A DNA stretch of 64,000 nt from Zunongwangia endophytica. GTDB lineage: Bacteria; Bacteroidota; Bacteroidia; Flavobacteriales; Flavobacteriaceae. The notes under the pieces are model-generated. The model did not search any database and was not told where the DNA came from. It was given only the letters and a program-made list of their open reading frames with translations. Positions 53,258 through 62,352 of the stretch are shown here, piece by piece. The DNA is taken from assembly GCF_030409505.1 (NCBI RefSeq), contig NZ_JAUFPZ010000002.1:3045501-3109500 (forward strand). Direction: 5' to 3'. Every line of letters begins with the position of its first letter. The first letter of the stretch is position 1. The translations under genes were made by a program, and so were the position numbers.

Positions 53258-54853
53258 TTAGCCTTTAGACACCTTAATTTTCATACCTGGTTTAAGGCGT
53301 GTACTGCTCATATCATTCCATGTCCTCAAATTCTGTACCGTAACGCCAGGAAACTTCTTAGAAATACTCCATAACGAGTCTCCTTGCTTTACAATATAAA
53401 CTTTAGTATTCTTTTTTCCTGTACTCTTAGCGCTCTTAGTTGCCGTTGCACTAGCTGTTTGTGTAACTGGTTTTCTTGGATATATCGTTAGGTATTGGCC
53501 TACTCTAATATTATTTCCTCTTAAATTATTCCAGCGCTTAATACTACTCACTCCTACTCCATGCCTTTCTGCAATTCTTCCTAAATAATCACCGCTTCGT
53601 ACGCGATAGCGAATACGATCTTCGGTTTCTACATATTTGGGTAAGGTTTCTTTATTGGCAATTTCCTGTTCGGCATACTTATAAATTGCAGCTTCATTAT
53701 TTACAAAAGCTCCCGTTTTTGTTCTAGGTAAGCGAACCACATAATTTTTATCCTCTACAAAAGGAATAATGTCCAGCTTATAACTTGGATTTAAAAACTG
53801 TAATAACTCTTTATCTACACCACTTACTTTTGAAATATGATCGAAGGTCAACATTTCTTTAACCTGAATAGTATCTGTTTGAAAATAAGGAATCTCAGGT
53901 CGTTTTGGTTGAAAATTATGCTCTTCAGCATACTCAAAGATGTAGAGTGTTGCTAAAAATGCAGGAACATAGCCTGCCGTTTCTCTTGGTAAATACCTTC
54001 TTATTTCCCAGTAATCGGTAGAACCACCGCTTCTTCGAATTGCTTTAGAAACGTTACCAGGACCAGAGTTATAAGATGCCAGTACCAAATCCCAATCTCC
54101 AAAAACTTTGTAAAGTCTAGATAAATATTGTGCGGCAGCCTCTGTAGCTTTTAAAGGATCCATCCTTTCATCTACATAAGAACTTACATTTAAATCGTGC
54201 ATTTTCCCTGTGGTAAACATAAATTGCCATAATCCGGTAGCACCAACTCGAGATTTTGCTCTTGGATTTAAAGCCGATTCTACTATAGCCAGGTATTTAA
54301 GTTCTAGCGGAATATCATATTTATCCAATTCCTGCTCAAACATTGGAAAGTAGTAATCACTAAGTGCCATTAAGCGCTCCATAGCGTGTTTATTGCGCTT
54401 TAAATACATTTTGATAACGCTTTCTAAACTTGGATTATATTCTATGTTGAAAGGCGTTCTTGAATTTAAATGAGCCAAACGGGCTTTTAGCGTATCTGTT
54501 GGTAAATCATCGAAAACTACCTGCTCGTAATCCTGTTCTGCAATAGATTTTTGCATGGTTTCGAAAAGATCTGAACTGGTAAGCTCTACACGCCAAACCG
54601 AATCAATCTTAGCAGCCTGTGGCAAATCTGATAACGATACTTTAGAAGAATCCCTTATTACTGCAGAAATAGGTAATTTTTGCTGAAATTCTGGATCTGG
54701 ATCTGCAAGTATAATCTCTGTGCTATCTACTTTTTGAAAAATCTGAACTCTAAAATTAGCTTTTTCAACCTGCTTTTTAGATTTTTCTTTCTGTTGAGCA
54801 TTCACAGCAAATACTGCAAATAACACCAGTAATAAACATACTTGCTTCTTCAT
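53258..54853 (-). CDS. Lytic transglycosylase with LysM repeats (MltD-like)
   Basis: 531 residues with an N-terminal signal peptide (cleavage near AVNAQQ). The SLT domain has the catalytic Glu in LAIVESALNPRAKSR, then GATGLWQFMFTTGKM and ASYNSGPGNVSKAIR. Two LysM domains follow (about 420-465, YRVRSGDYLGRIAERHGV; and 487-530, YIVKQGDSLWSISKKF) and bind peptidoglycan. It cuts the glycan strand to 1,6-anhydro ends in the periplasm. It is separated from pgk by 182 bp containing a strong hairpin. Confidence 0.92.
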   Translation of the reverse strand: MKKQVCLLLVLFAVFAVNAQQKEKSKKQVEKANFRVQIFQKVDSTEIILADPDPEFQQKLPISAVIRDSSKVSLSDLPQAAKIDSVWRVELTSSDLFETMQKSIAEQDYEQVVFDDLPTDTLKARLAHLNSRTPFNIEYNPSLESVIKMYLKRNKHAMERLMALSDYYFPMFEQELDKYDIPLELKYLAIVESALNPRAKSRVGATGLWQFMFTTGKMHDLNVSSYVDERMDPLKATEAAAQYLSRLYKVFGDWDLVLASYNSGPGNVSKAIRRSGGSTDYWEIRRYLPRETAGYVPAFLATLYIFEYAEEHNFQPKRPEIPYFQTDTIQVKEMLTFDHISKVSGVDKELLQFLNPSYKLDIIPFVEDKNYVVRLPRTKTGAFVNNEAAIYKYAEQEIANKETLPKYVETEDRIRYRVRSGDYLGRIAERHGVGVSSIKRWNNLRGNNIRVGQYLTIYPRKPVTQTASATATKSAKSTGKKNTKVYIVKQGDSLWSISKKFPGVTVQNLRTWNDMSSTRLKPGMKIKVSKG

Positions 54854-54921
54854 ATATAAGATCCTGTTTACCTTATTTAGGAATTATTAATTGTAAAAAT
54901 TTTTAATCATTACTTCTAAGT

Positions 54922-54952
54922 AAGAACCTCGAAAATGAGTTTCGAGGTTCTT
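54922..54952. terminator. Strong hairpin in the pgk-mltD gap
   Basis: AAGAACCTCGAAA and TTTCGAGGTTCTT form a perfect 13-bp stem around ATGAG, 83 bp past the pgk stop. There is no T run on either strand, so a terminator role is uncertain; it may stabilise an mRNA end. A smaller hairpin (TCTCGA-AAA-TCGAGA) lies at 54991-55005. Confidence 0.45.
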
Positions 54953-55035
54953 GAACTAAATAATATATGATCAAAAAGTATTCCTTATTTTCTCGAAAAT
55001 CGAGATTTAAAATATTTAAGGATAGTTCCTTTTTA

Positions 55036-56220
55036 TTATTTACTAATTGCTTCGATACCCGGTAACGATTTACCTTCTAGCATCTCTAACATTGCTCCAC
55101 CACCGGTAGAAACATAACTTACTTTATCATCAAAACCGAATTGTTTAACTGCTGCAACAGAATCTCCACCTCCAACAAGAGAGAATGCTCCATTTTTAGT
55201 AGCTTCAACAATCGCTTTTCCTAGCTCAATTGTTCCGTTAGCGAAAGTTTCCATTTCGAAAACCCCTAATGGTCCATTCCAAAGGATAATCTTAGATTCA
55301 GCAATAACATTTGCAAAATGCTTTAATGTTTCTGGACCTACGTCTAATCCCATCCAACCATCTGGAATGTTATCTACAGCTTCTACCTGCGTACTTGCCT
55401 GTTCTGAAAAACTATCTGCAATAATAGAATCTACAGGAAGGTGAACCTGCACTCCTTTTTCTTTTGCTTTTTTCAAAATATCTAAAGCTAATTCCTGCTT
55501 ATCGTCTTCTACAAGAGAATTACCAATATGGCCACCTTGTGCTTTGATAAAAGTATACGTCATACCACCACCAATAATTAAATGGTCTACGGCATCTAAA
55601 ATGTTTTCAATAACAGTAATCTTAGAAGAAACCTTGGCTCCACCTAAAACTGCAGTTACTGGTTTCTCTTTACTATTTAATACTTTATCCAAGCTCTTGA
55701 TTTCTTTTGCTAATAAATACCCGAAGCATTTGTCTTCAAAAAACTTAGCCACTATTGTGGTAGAAGCATGTGCTCTATGTGCCGTACCAAACGCATCGTT
55801 TACATAGATGTCCCCAAGTTCTGATAATTGCTTAGCAAACTCTTCGTCTCCTGCTTTTTCTTCATCATGGAAACGTAAATTTTCAAGCAATAGTATTTCT
55901 CCAGATTCTAAATCGTCAGCTGCCTTTTTTACTTCAGCACCTACACAATCTTCTACAAATTTTGGTTCTACGCCAATAATTTCAGAAACTTTACTTACGA
56001 TATTTTTTAAAGAAAATTTAGATTCTTTACCACTTGGGCGCCCTAAGTGAGACATCAACACAACGCTACCACCATCTTCTAATATTTTTAAAATAGTAGG
56101 TTTGGCAGCTTCTATACGATTGGTATCGGTAACCTTTAGATCGTCATTTAGTGGCACATTAAAATCTACACGAATTAAAGCCTGTTTATCTTTAAAATTA
56201 AAATCGTCTATTGTTTTCAT
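55036..56220 (-). CDS. pgk: Phosphoglycerate kinase
   Basis: Glycolytic enzyme that transfers phosphate from 1,3-bisphosphoglycerate to ADP. The 394-residue protein begins [16 protein letters not shown], with [36 protein letters not shown] and the nucleotide-binding [13 protein letters not shown] near the C-terminus. Everything is intact. It is divergent from holB; a -7 box on its strand lies 16 bp before the ATG. Confidence 0.97.
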   Translation of the reverse strand: MKTIDDFNFKDKQALIRVDFNVPLNDDLKVTDTNRIEAAKPTILKILEDGGSVVLMSHLGRPSGKESKFSLKNIVSKVSEIIGVEPKFVEDCVGAEVKKAADDLESGEILLLENLRFHDEEKAGDEEFAKQLSELGDIYVNDAFGTAHRAHASTTIVAKFFEDKCFGYLLAKEIKSLDKVLNSKEKPVTAVLGGAKVSSKITVIENILDAVDHLIIGGGMTYTFIKAQGGHIGNSLVEDDKQELALDILKKAKEKGVQVHLPVDSIIADSFSEQASTQVEAVDNIPDGWMGLDVGPETLKHFANVIAESKIILWNGPLGVFEMETFANGTIELGKAIVEATKNGAFSLVGGGDSVAAVKQFGFDDKVSYVSTGGGAMLEMLEGKSLPGIEAISK

Positions 56221-56235
56221 AATTTTGGTTTATTA

Positions 56236-56243
56236 CAAATATA
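56236..56243 (-). promoter_or_regulatory. -7 box of pgk
   Basis: The minus strand reads TATATTTG, an exact TAnnTTTG, 15 bp before the pgk ATG. Confidence 0.5.
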
Positions 56244-56278
56244 ATTTTTTCCGAAGATATAAAAGCGCATATAAATTT

Positions 56279-56286
56279 TATATTTG
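56279..56286 (+). promoter_or_regulatory. -7 box of holB, 3 bp before the ATG
   Basis: TATATTTG is an exact TAnnTTTG; only CTC separates it from the ATG at 56290, implying a leaderless transcript. It also argues against a TTG start at 56284. Confidence 0.45.
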
Positions 56287-56289
56287 CTC

Positions 56290-57444
56290 ATGCTTTTTTC
56301 AGAAATCGTTGGATTACCACATATAAAAAATCACCTTACTACTACGGCCGATAACAGCCGTATAGCACACGCGCAATTATTTGTAGGAAGTAGCGGAAGC
56401 GGAACCTTACCTATGGCCATTGCTTATGCCCAATATTTGCTTTGTAAGAACACGAATGGGGAAAATAATAATGGTAGTGCATCCTGCAATGTGAAATTTA
56501 ATAATGTTTCGCATCCCGATCTCCATTTTGCATTTCCGGTGGCTACCAATCAAACCATAAAAAGCCATCCTGTTTCCGCAAATTTCATGGAAAACTGGCG
56601 AAGCTTTATAAAAAATAATCCCTACGGAAGTTTAACCGATTGGTACGAACATATTGGTATTGAAAACAAACAGGGACAAATTGGTGTTGATGAAGCACAG
56701 GATATTGTAAAAGCGCTTTCTTTGAAAGCTTATGAAGGTGGTCTAAAAGTGATGATTATTTGGAGAGCCGATCGTATGAATAGCGCGGCTGCCAACAAAT
56801 TGCTGAAACTTATTGAAGAGCCACCTAATAAGACCATTTTTATTTTAATTGCTGAAGATGAAGAGCAGATTATCCAGACTATAAAATCCAGATGTCAGAC
56901 ACTTAGCTTCCCTCCTCTTGCAGAAGCTGATATTGCTGAAAAATTGATTGCTATTAACGACATGGATGCTCAGGAAGCTGCATTAGTAGCGCATCAATCA
57001 AATGGAAGTTTTACCAAAGCTTTGCACCTTTTACAAAATAATACGGCAGACGACCAATATGAAGAATGGTTTATCAATTGGGTACGTACCGCTTTTAAGG
57101 CCAAAGGAAATAAAGCTACAGTTTTAGAATTAATTAGCTGGAGCGAAGAAATTGCCGGTATGGGGCGTGAAAAGCAAAAGAGCTTTTTATTGTATTGTCT
57201 CGACTTTTTTAGACAGGCTTTGATGATGAATTATAAGGCTGAAAATCTTGTTTTTCTTTCACCAAAAACTAAAGGATTTCAGCTTCAAAAATTTGCTCCC
57301 TTTGTTCATGGTAATAATATTTTGCCAATAACCAAAGCGCTTGAAGATGCTATTTATCACATCGAAAGAAACGGAAATGCAAAAATAGTTCTAACCGATC
57401 TTTCTATCCGGCTTACTCGATTTTTACACATAAAATCTGCTTAA
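56290..57444 (+). CDS. holB: DNA polymerase III subunit delta'
   Basis: Clamp-loader subunit, 384 residues from the ATG at 56290 (MLFSEIVGLPHIKNHLTTTA). The P-loop position reads GSSGSGTLP, so the Lys of GxxGxGK(T/S) is absent; delta' does not hydrolyse ATP, so this is expected. IGVDEAQDIVKALSLKAYEG and ANKLLKLIEEPPNKTIFILI are the conserved AAA+ segments that include the SRC-like motif (SRCQTLSF). A DoxX-like gene follows by one base. A TTG at 56284 would lie in the -7 box. Confidence 0.92.
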   Translation: MLFSEIVGLPHIKNHLTTTADNSRIAHAQLFVGSSGSGTLPMAIAYAQYLLCKNTNGENNNGSASCNVKFNNVSHPDLHFAFPVATNQTIKSHPVSANFMENWRSFIKNNPYGSLTDWYEHIGIENKQGQIGVDEAQDIVKALSLKAYEGGLKVMIIWRADRMNSAAANKLLKLIEEPPNKTIFILIAEDEEQIIQTIKSRCQTLSFPPLAEADIAEKLIAINDMDAQEAALVAHQSNGSFTKALHLLQNNTADDQYEEWFINWVRTAFKAKGNKATVLELISWSEEIAGMGREKQKSFLLYCLDFFRQALMMNYKAENLVFLSPKTKGFQLQKFAPFVHGNNILPITKALEDAIYHIERNGNAKIVLTDLSIRLTRFLHIKSA

Positions 57445-57445
57445 A

Positions 57446-57850
57446 ATGAGGAATATCGATTTTGAAATAGCCTTGCTATTACTATTGGTGTTTTTACTCA
57501 TCACTTTTTTTATGTCCTTTTTCGAAAAGATTAGCGATTATTCGGGCACAAAAGCGTTTATGCAATCCCACTTCAAAAAAACATTTCTGGCTGATAAAAT
57601 TAGCTTTCTTTTACCAATATTGGTGATTATAGAGCTTTTAGCAGTTATTTTACTATTATTATCGATTTCAAACTACTTTTTCAGCTTCAGTAGCTTCAAT
57701 TTCAGTCGTTTTTCGCTTATAAGTTGTGCTTTAAGCTTGATGATGCTTCTTTTTGGGCAACGTGTTGCGAAAGATTACCAAAGTTCAGCAGGAATCACTA
57801 TTTATTTTATCCTCGTGGTGATTGGATTGTTTTTGTTAGGGCTACAATAA
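57446..57850 (+). CDS. DoxX-like small membrane protein
   Basis: 134 residues with four predicted transmembrane helices. FMSFFEKISDYSGTKAFMQS is the loop after the first helix that resembles DoxX/TQO-type proteins; LFGQRVAKDYQSSAGI precedes the last helix. The biochemical role is unknown. It starts one base after the holB stop, so it is translated from the same mRNA. Confidence 0.75.
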   Translation: MRNIDFEIALLLLLVFLLITFFMSFFEKISDYSGTKAFMQSHFKKTFLADKISFLLPILVIIELLAVILLLLSISNYFFSFSSFNFSRFSLISCALSLMMLLFGQRVAKDYQSSAGITIYFILVVIGLFLLGLQ

Positions 57851-57930
57851 CTGGTAAAACTTACTCCGGCATCTACAATTATAAGATTGTGTAAAATAGA
57901 GTAAGATTTTTAAACCTTAATAATCGAACA

Positions 57931-57959
57931 TAAAAAAGCCCGATTAGAAAAATCGGGCT
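57931..57959 (-). terminator. Intrinsic terminator of the OmpH/Skp gene
   Basis: AGCCCGATT and AATCGGGCT form a 9-bp stem around AGAAA. On the minus strand it is followed by TTTTTTA, 24 bp past the stop. Confidence 0.88.
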
Positions 57960-57982
57960 CTAGAATTTATAAACTGAATAAT

Positions 57983-58543
57983 TTACTCTACGGAAATAGA
58001 ATCTGTTTTTTCTTCTGTTGAAGCTTCAGTAGAACCTCCGCCGTAAGTCTTATTTAATTCTTCTAAAACTTCATCGGTAATATCTAAACCTTCTTTAGCA
58101 TACATGATATTTGCAGATTCATTACTTCCGAAGATATAAGTATAACCATTCTCTTCTCCGTAATCGGCTACAAAATCTTTAACCTTGTCTACAACTTCCT
58201 CGATAGCCGAATCACTATCAGTTCTAAGCTGCTGACCGATCATTTGTTGTTGTTGCTGTAATTGTTGTCCTTTTTGCTGAAGTTCTTGTTCTTTAGCTTG
58301 TCTTTGTGAAGCAGACATCGAACTCATTCCCTGTTGATATTCCTGAACTTCTTGCTGAAATTGTTGTTGCGGCCCGGTGATAAGCTGAGTTAATGAATCT
58401 CTACGCGCTTCGAATTTAGATTCTACATCTTTCATTTCTTTATAATCCTGAATTACACGAGTAGTATCTACATACGCGGTTTTTTCCTGATTACAAGAGA
58501 TTAGAGAAATTGCGACTGCACCTATGGCGATTATTTTTTTCAT
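57983..58543 (-). CDS. OmpH/Skp family periplasmic chaperone (lipoprotein-like)
   Basis: 186 residues from the ATG at 58543. MKKIIAIGAVAISLISCNQE has a lipobox (LISC), so this member may be lipidated. AYVDTTRVIQDYKEMKDVES is the Skp-type start and a long Gln/Glu-rich coiled coil (about 40-130) forms the arms. Skp proteins keep outer-membrane proteins soluble in the periplasm. The C-terminal tail is Thr/Ser/Glu-rich. No bamA or lpxD gene is adjacent. The longer frame from 58567 begins before the signal peptide and is rejected. Confidence 0.88.
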   Translation of the reverse strand: MKKIIAIGAVAISLISCNQEKTAYVDTTRVIQDYKEMKDVESKFEARRDSLTQLITGPQQQFQQEVQEYQQGMSSMSASQRQAKEQELQQKGQQLQQQQQMIGQQLRTDSDSAIEEVVDKVKDFVADYGEENGYTYIFGSNESANIMYAKEGLDITDEVLEELNKTYGGGSTEASTEEKTDSISVE

Positions 58544-58564
58544 CTTCTTAAATTTTAAGTGGAG

Positions 58565-58596
58565 CAAATTTAAAAAAGTAAACTAAACCACAGCAA
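58565..58596 (-). promoter_or_regulatory. Candidate promoter of the OmpH/Skp gene
   Basis: The minus strand reads TTG (58596-58594), a 21-bp spacer and TAAATTTG (58572-58565), an exact -7 box 21 bp before the ATG. Confidence 0.5.
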
Positions 58597-59078
58597 GCAC
58601 TTAGTGTATTTGTCAGAAAATTATTCTAATAATAGTAAACCTGACTAAACTTGCTATACAATAATAAATATGAAAACAATAATTTAGTACTAATCGTCGG
58701 AATTATAGGAATCCTATTTTGTGCCAACTTTTTAATAGAAGAAAAAGAAACCTCTTAGGTTAGTAGGATAATCTCTGAAACAAACTTAATCCTTCTCTAT
58801 AGTCATCTGATAAATTCAAGAAAGAACGAAACAATTGAAAATGGCATTTGATAATCAAGATTTTTAAATTGCTTAAAAATTCTTATTCTGAAGTAAATTA
58901 AACGTTTTTTAATGAAAAATCTCTGAATTTGGTATCTCTATAGTTTTTAAAATAAAAATCAATATTTTTTATAGAAAATTAAACTAATAAAAGCCCTCAG
59001 AGCGACAATCTCAATTAAGCAACCCCATGATACATTCTAAAGGCGGAAACAAGCTCAAAAAGGCTTAAAATTGAAATT
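58597..59078. other. Gene-poor gap of about 0.5 kb
   Basis: This is the longest gap in the window. It is AT-rich and holds no convincing gene, RNA or repeat. The only coding-like piece is a 35-codon frame with a transmembrane segment (58651-58758). I see no hairpin with a T run past the methyltransferase stop at 59079. Confidence 0.6.
58651..58758 (+). CDS. Possible 35-residue membrane peptide or gene remnant
   Basis: A frame starting with TTG encodes a polar start, a 17-residue hydrophobic segment (LVLIVGIIGILFCANFL) and the tail IEEKETS, then TAG. An ATG at 58670 is in another frame and stops after five codons. There is no ribosome-binding site or clear promoter, so it may be a remnant of an older membrane protein or chance. 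Confidence 0.2.
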   Translation: MLYNNKYENNNLVLIVGIIGILFCANFLIEEKETS

Positions 59079-59900
59079 TTAGTGTTTTTTAAAGAAATAA
59101 ACCATAGAGCTATATTCTCCTGTAGATGCGGCACTCAAATTTGATTTTAAACCATTTAAAAATGCCGGAATTAAATTTTGCTTCCCAGTTTTGTGTTTTT
59201 CTGAAAGAAGACTTACATAAAACGAATCAAAGATTAATCCGTTAGAATGAATAAGATTATAACCATTTTCCAAAAATAACTTTTGAATGCCAAATTTAGA
59301 AAAATGCCAAAGATGTCTTGGAACATCATAAGCTGCCCAATGCTCTTTATAAATTTCAGCATCTTTACTTTTAAAATTAGGAACGGCTATTACGATAATT
59401 CCATCTTTATTTAATAGACGATCAAATTCTTTAAACTGATGTTCTAAATTTGACACATGTTCCAAGACGTGCCACATAGTAATTACGTCGTACTGCTCTA
59501 AAATTTCTTCTATGTCATTTTTAAGATCTAGATTTTTTAAAGCAGCATTTTTTCTTGCGACAGCATTTGGCTCTACTCCATCAACTTCAAAATAGCGCGA
59601 AGCAGCATTTATAAAATCTCCAGTACCTGCACCAATATCCAAAAGCTTTCCCTGCTTTTTTTGCTTTATGATCCACCCTACTTTTTTCTGTAGCATATAA
59701 GATTTTACCGCATTGTACAATTTATCGGTAAAAGATTTTGAAGCATCAGTATGCGAAATATAATCTTCGCTTTGGTAATAGGTAGAAAGATTTTCTGGAA
59801 CCGGAGAAGTTTTTAAAATTTCATAATGTTTCCATTTTTCTAAATGATACTCTTCTCCACTAACTAAATAATCTTTACAATAAAAATTTGCTTGCTTCAC
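59079..59900 (-). CDS. Class I SAM-dependent methyltransferase
   Basis: 273 residues. LLDIGAGTGDFINAA is the SAM-binding motif I, VDGVEPN motif II, and DVITMWHVLEHV the post-motif typical of the UbiE/Methyltransf_23-type enzymes. The substrate is unknown; a sugar, lipid or O-antigen target is possible. The start is GTG at 59900, directly after the stop of the upstream lipoprotein gene, so they are coupled. The C-terminus is near a 0.5-kb gap. Confidence 0.85.
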   Translation of the reverse strand: MKQANFYCKDYLVSGEEYHLEKWKHYEILKTSPVPENLSTYYQSEDYISHTDASKSFTDKLYNAVKSYMLQKKVGWIIKQKKQGKLLDIGAGTGDFINAASRYFEVDGVEPNAVARKNAALKNLDLKNDIEEILEQYDVITMWHVLEHVSNLEHQFKEFDRLLNKDGIIVIAVPNFKSKDAEIYKEHWAAYDVPRHLWHFSKFGIQKLFLENGYNLIHSNGLIFDSFYVSLLSEKHKTGKQNLIPAFLNGLKSNLSAASTGEYSSMVYFFKKH

Positions 59901-60434
59901 TTAAGGTAATGCTTTAAAGTTTTTTTGATATTCAAAAAAGTCATATTCTAATTGTTCAAGATAGCTTCTTATACGACTAGAATATAATGATGAAGTAGCA
60001 ATATGATCTACGCCATCAATATCACTTACCTGAATATTTACAAAGAATTTAATTAGACCGGTATTATCGTCATTATCAATATCAGATTCATCATCGTGTC
60101 CTAGAATATTATTGAAAAAAGTCTCGGCAACCGGAATATCAGTATAAACCTCTCGGTCATCTTTCACTTCAACGGTAATCAAAAACTCTTTTTCCAACTC
60201 AGGAAATAAAATGACTTTGCTTCTCACTAAATCATCTTCGCGTTCCAGATTTAAATATTGTTTAAACCAGGTTTTAACCGTTGGCCGTTGAAGTTTAGTT
60301 TGAAATAAATAATTAGTTAAACCTTGATTATCTTCTACAATTCTGGAGCCTTCAATATCGGGAACTGAATGTGTAGTTACGCGACAGCTCAACACTAAAA
60401 AAACGCCTGCTAAGATTACAAATTTTAATTTCAT
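59901..60434 (-). CDS. Conserved hypothetical lipoprotein
   Basis: 177 residues. MKLKFVILAGVFLVLSCRVT has a lipobox (LVLSC). The rest is mostly beta/alpha mixed with an acidic stretch (GHDDESDIDNDDNTG) that may bind calcium or just be a linker. I do not recognise a family. It lies just downstream of mnmG, with a parS-like palindrome between, and overlaps no gene; the methyltransferase begins directly after it. Confidence 0.65.
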   Translation of the reverse strand: MKLKFVILAGVFLVLSCRVTTHSVPDIEGSRIVEDNQGLTNYLFQTKLQRPTVKTWFKQYLNLEREDDLVRSKVILFPELEKEFLITVEVKDDREVYTDIPVAETFFNNILGHDDESDIDNDDNTGLIKFFVNIQVSDIDGVDHIATSSLYSSRIRSYLEQLEYDFFEYQKNFKALP

Positions 60435-60443
60435 TCACTAAAT

Positions 60444-60457
60444 GTTCCACGTGGAAC
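60444..60457. promoter_or_regulatory. parS-like palindrome downstream of mnmG
   Basis: GTTCCACGTGGAAC is a perfect 14-bp palindrome. It equals the core of the parS site (TGTTnCACGTGnAACA type) bound by ParB. It lies between the mnmG stop and the lipoprotein start. Confidence 0.6.
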
Positions 60458-60465
60458 GTTATTGA

Positions 60466-62336
60466 TTATCGACCCATATAAACTAATAAAACAGAAACAT
60501 CATTGGGACTCACACCGCTAATTCTTGATGCCTGTGATACATTCGCAGGTTGTACTTTATTTAGTTTCTCACGAGCTTCATAAGACATCGATTTGATCTT
60601 AGAATAATCAAAATTCTTTGGGATCTTCACATCTTCCAAACGGTTAAGCTTATCGGCATTATTTTTTTCCTTTTGAATATATCCCGAATACTTCACCTGA
60701 ATTTCCGTTTGCTCTAACATTTCAGTATCCAAATTCTTCTCTTGAATATATTCCTCTACCCCCGAAATTTCCGAACATCTTCCATAGCAACTTTTGGTCT
60801 GGAAAAGATTTTAAAAATCTTATCAGATTGCTTCATAGGAGAAGAATTATAATCGGCTAAAACCGGATTTGCATCTTCAGGAACAACGCTAGTATCTTTT
60901 AGAAAGGAAACAAAATCTAAAGATTTCTCTTTCTTTTCTTCCATCTTACGCATACGATCTTCAGAAGCTAAACCTAAATTATAAGAACGCTCCGTTAATC
61001 TAAAATCTGCATTATCCTGTCTAAGCAATGTTCTATATTCCGCACGAGAAGTAAACATTCTATAAGGCTCTTCAGTTCCTTTTGTAATTAGATCGTCAAT
61101 TAAAACTCCAATATAAGCTTCATTCCTTTGAAGTATAAAAGGATCCCTTTCCTGAACTTTCAGTGCTGCATTTATTCCTGCCATCATTCCCTGGCAAGCT
61201 GCTTCTTCGTAACCGGTTGTTCCGTTTATTTGACCTGCAAAATATAAGCCTTCAACCAACTTTGTTTCTAATGTATGTTGCAATTGCGTTGGTGGAAAAT
61301 AATCATATTCGATTGCATAACCTGGTCTAAAAAACTTCACATTTTCAAAACCTGCTACAGATCGTAATGCGTTATACTGAACATCTTCTGGTAGCGAGGT
61401 TGAAAATCCATTAACGTAAACTTCGACAGTATTCCAACCTTCAGGTTCTACAAAAAGTTGGTGACGATCTTTATCTGCAAATCGATTAATCTTATCTTCA
61501 ATTGAAGGACAATATCGCGGTCCTAAACTCTTAATTCTTCCATTAAACATTGGAGAACGATCAAAACCGGAACGCAAAATATCGTGCACTTCATTTGAAG
61601 TATACGTCATATAACAAGAGCGTTGTTTTGCTAGTGGTTTTGTTTCATCTGAATAAGAAAATTTACCTGGAATTTCATCACCTGGCTGTTCGATCATTTT
61701 GGAATAATCCAAAGAACGACCATCTACTCTTGGTGGTGTTCCTGTTTTCATTCTTCCGGCTTCAAACCCAGCATCAATTAGATCTTTGGTAATTCCGGTT
61801 GCGGCAGCTTCTCCTGCTCTACCTCCGCCACGTTGTTTATCTCCAATATGGATTAATCCATTTAAAAAAGTTCCGTTTGTACAAACAACAGATTTGGCTT
61901 TTATTTCGATTCCTAACGAAGTACGAACGCCTTTAATTTTTCCATTTTCGATTATCAAACCATGAACCATCTCTTGGTAAAAATCAAGATTCGGAGTTTG
62001 TTCTAAACGTAATCTCCAGTCCTCAGCAAATCGCATACGATCACTTTGCACACGCGGACTCCACATTGCAGGACCTTTAGATTTATTCAGCATTTTAAAT
62101 TGAATAGCGCTGGTATCGCTTACCAAACCACTATAACCACCCATCGCATCGATTTCTCGAACAATCTGCCCTTTCGCAATTCCGCCCATAGCAGGATTAC
62201 AACTCATCTGCGCGATATTCTGCAAATTCATTGTAATTAATAAGGTACTACTACCCATATTCGCAGCTGCAGCTGCAGCTTCACTACCGGCATGCCCAGC
62301 TCCTACAACAATAACATCATACTCCGTATTGAACAT
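60466..62336 (-). pseudogene. mnmG: tRNA uridine-5-carboxymethylaminomethyl modification enzyme MnmG, split by a 1-base frameshift as read
   Basis: MnmG (GidA) with MnmE makes cmnm5U34 in tRNAs using FAD and a folate. The start MFNTEYDVIVVGAGHAGSEA has the FAD-binding GxGxxG, and MAGINAAL and MFTSRAEYRTLLRQDNADFR are typical. The first frame (62336 to a TAG at 60756) codes 526 residues and ends abnormally in EDVRKFRG. The remaining 88-plus residues (GVEEYIQEKNLDTEMLEQTE, to VLLVYMGR) continue in the other frame to a TAA at 60466. Adding one base in the run at 60768-60770 restores 623 residues, the normal length. Either a sequencing error or a real lesion. Confidence 0.9.
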
Positions 62337-62352
62337 AAAAATCTTATTCTAA

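Noticed and set aside
54922..54952. Confident terminator call for the 13-bp hairpin after pgk
   Set aside because: The stem is strong but no T run follows on either strand, so it is listed only at low confidence.
60466..60732. A separate 88-residue gene after mnmG
   Set aside because: Its residues are the conserved MnmG C-terminal domain in the shifted frame; it is part of the same gene.
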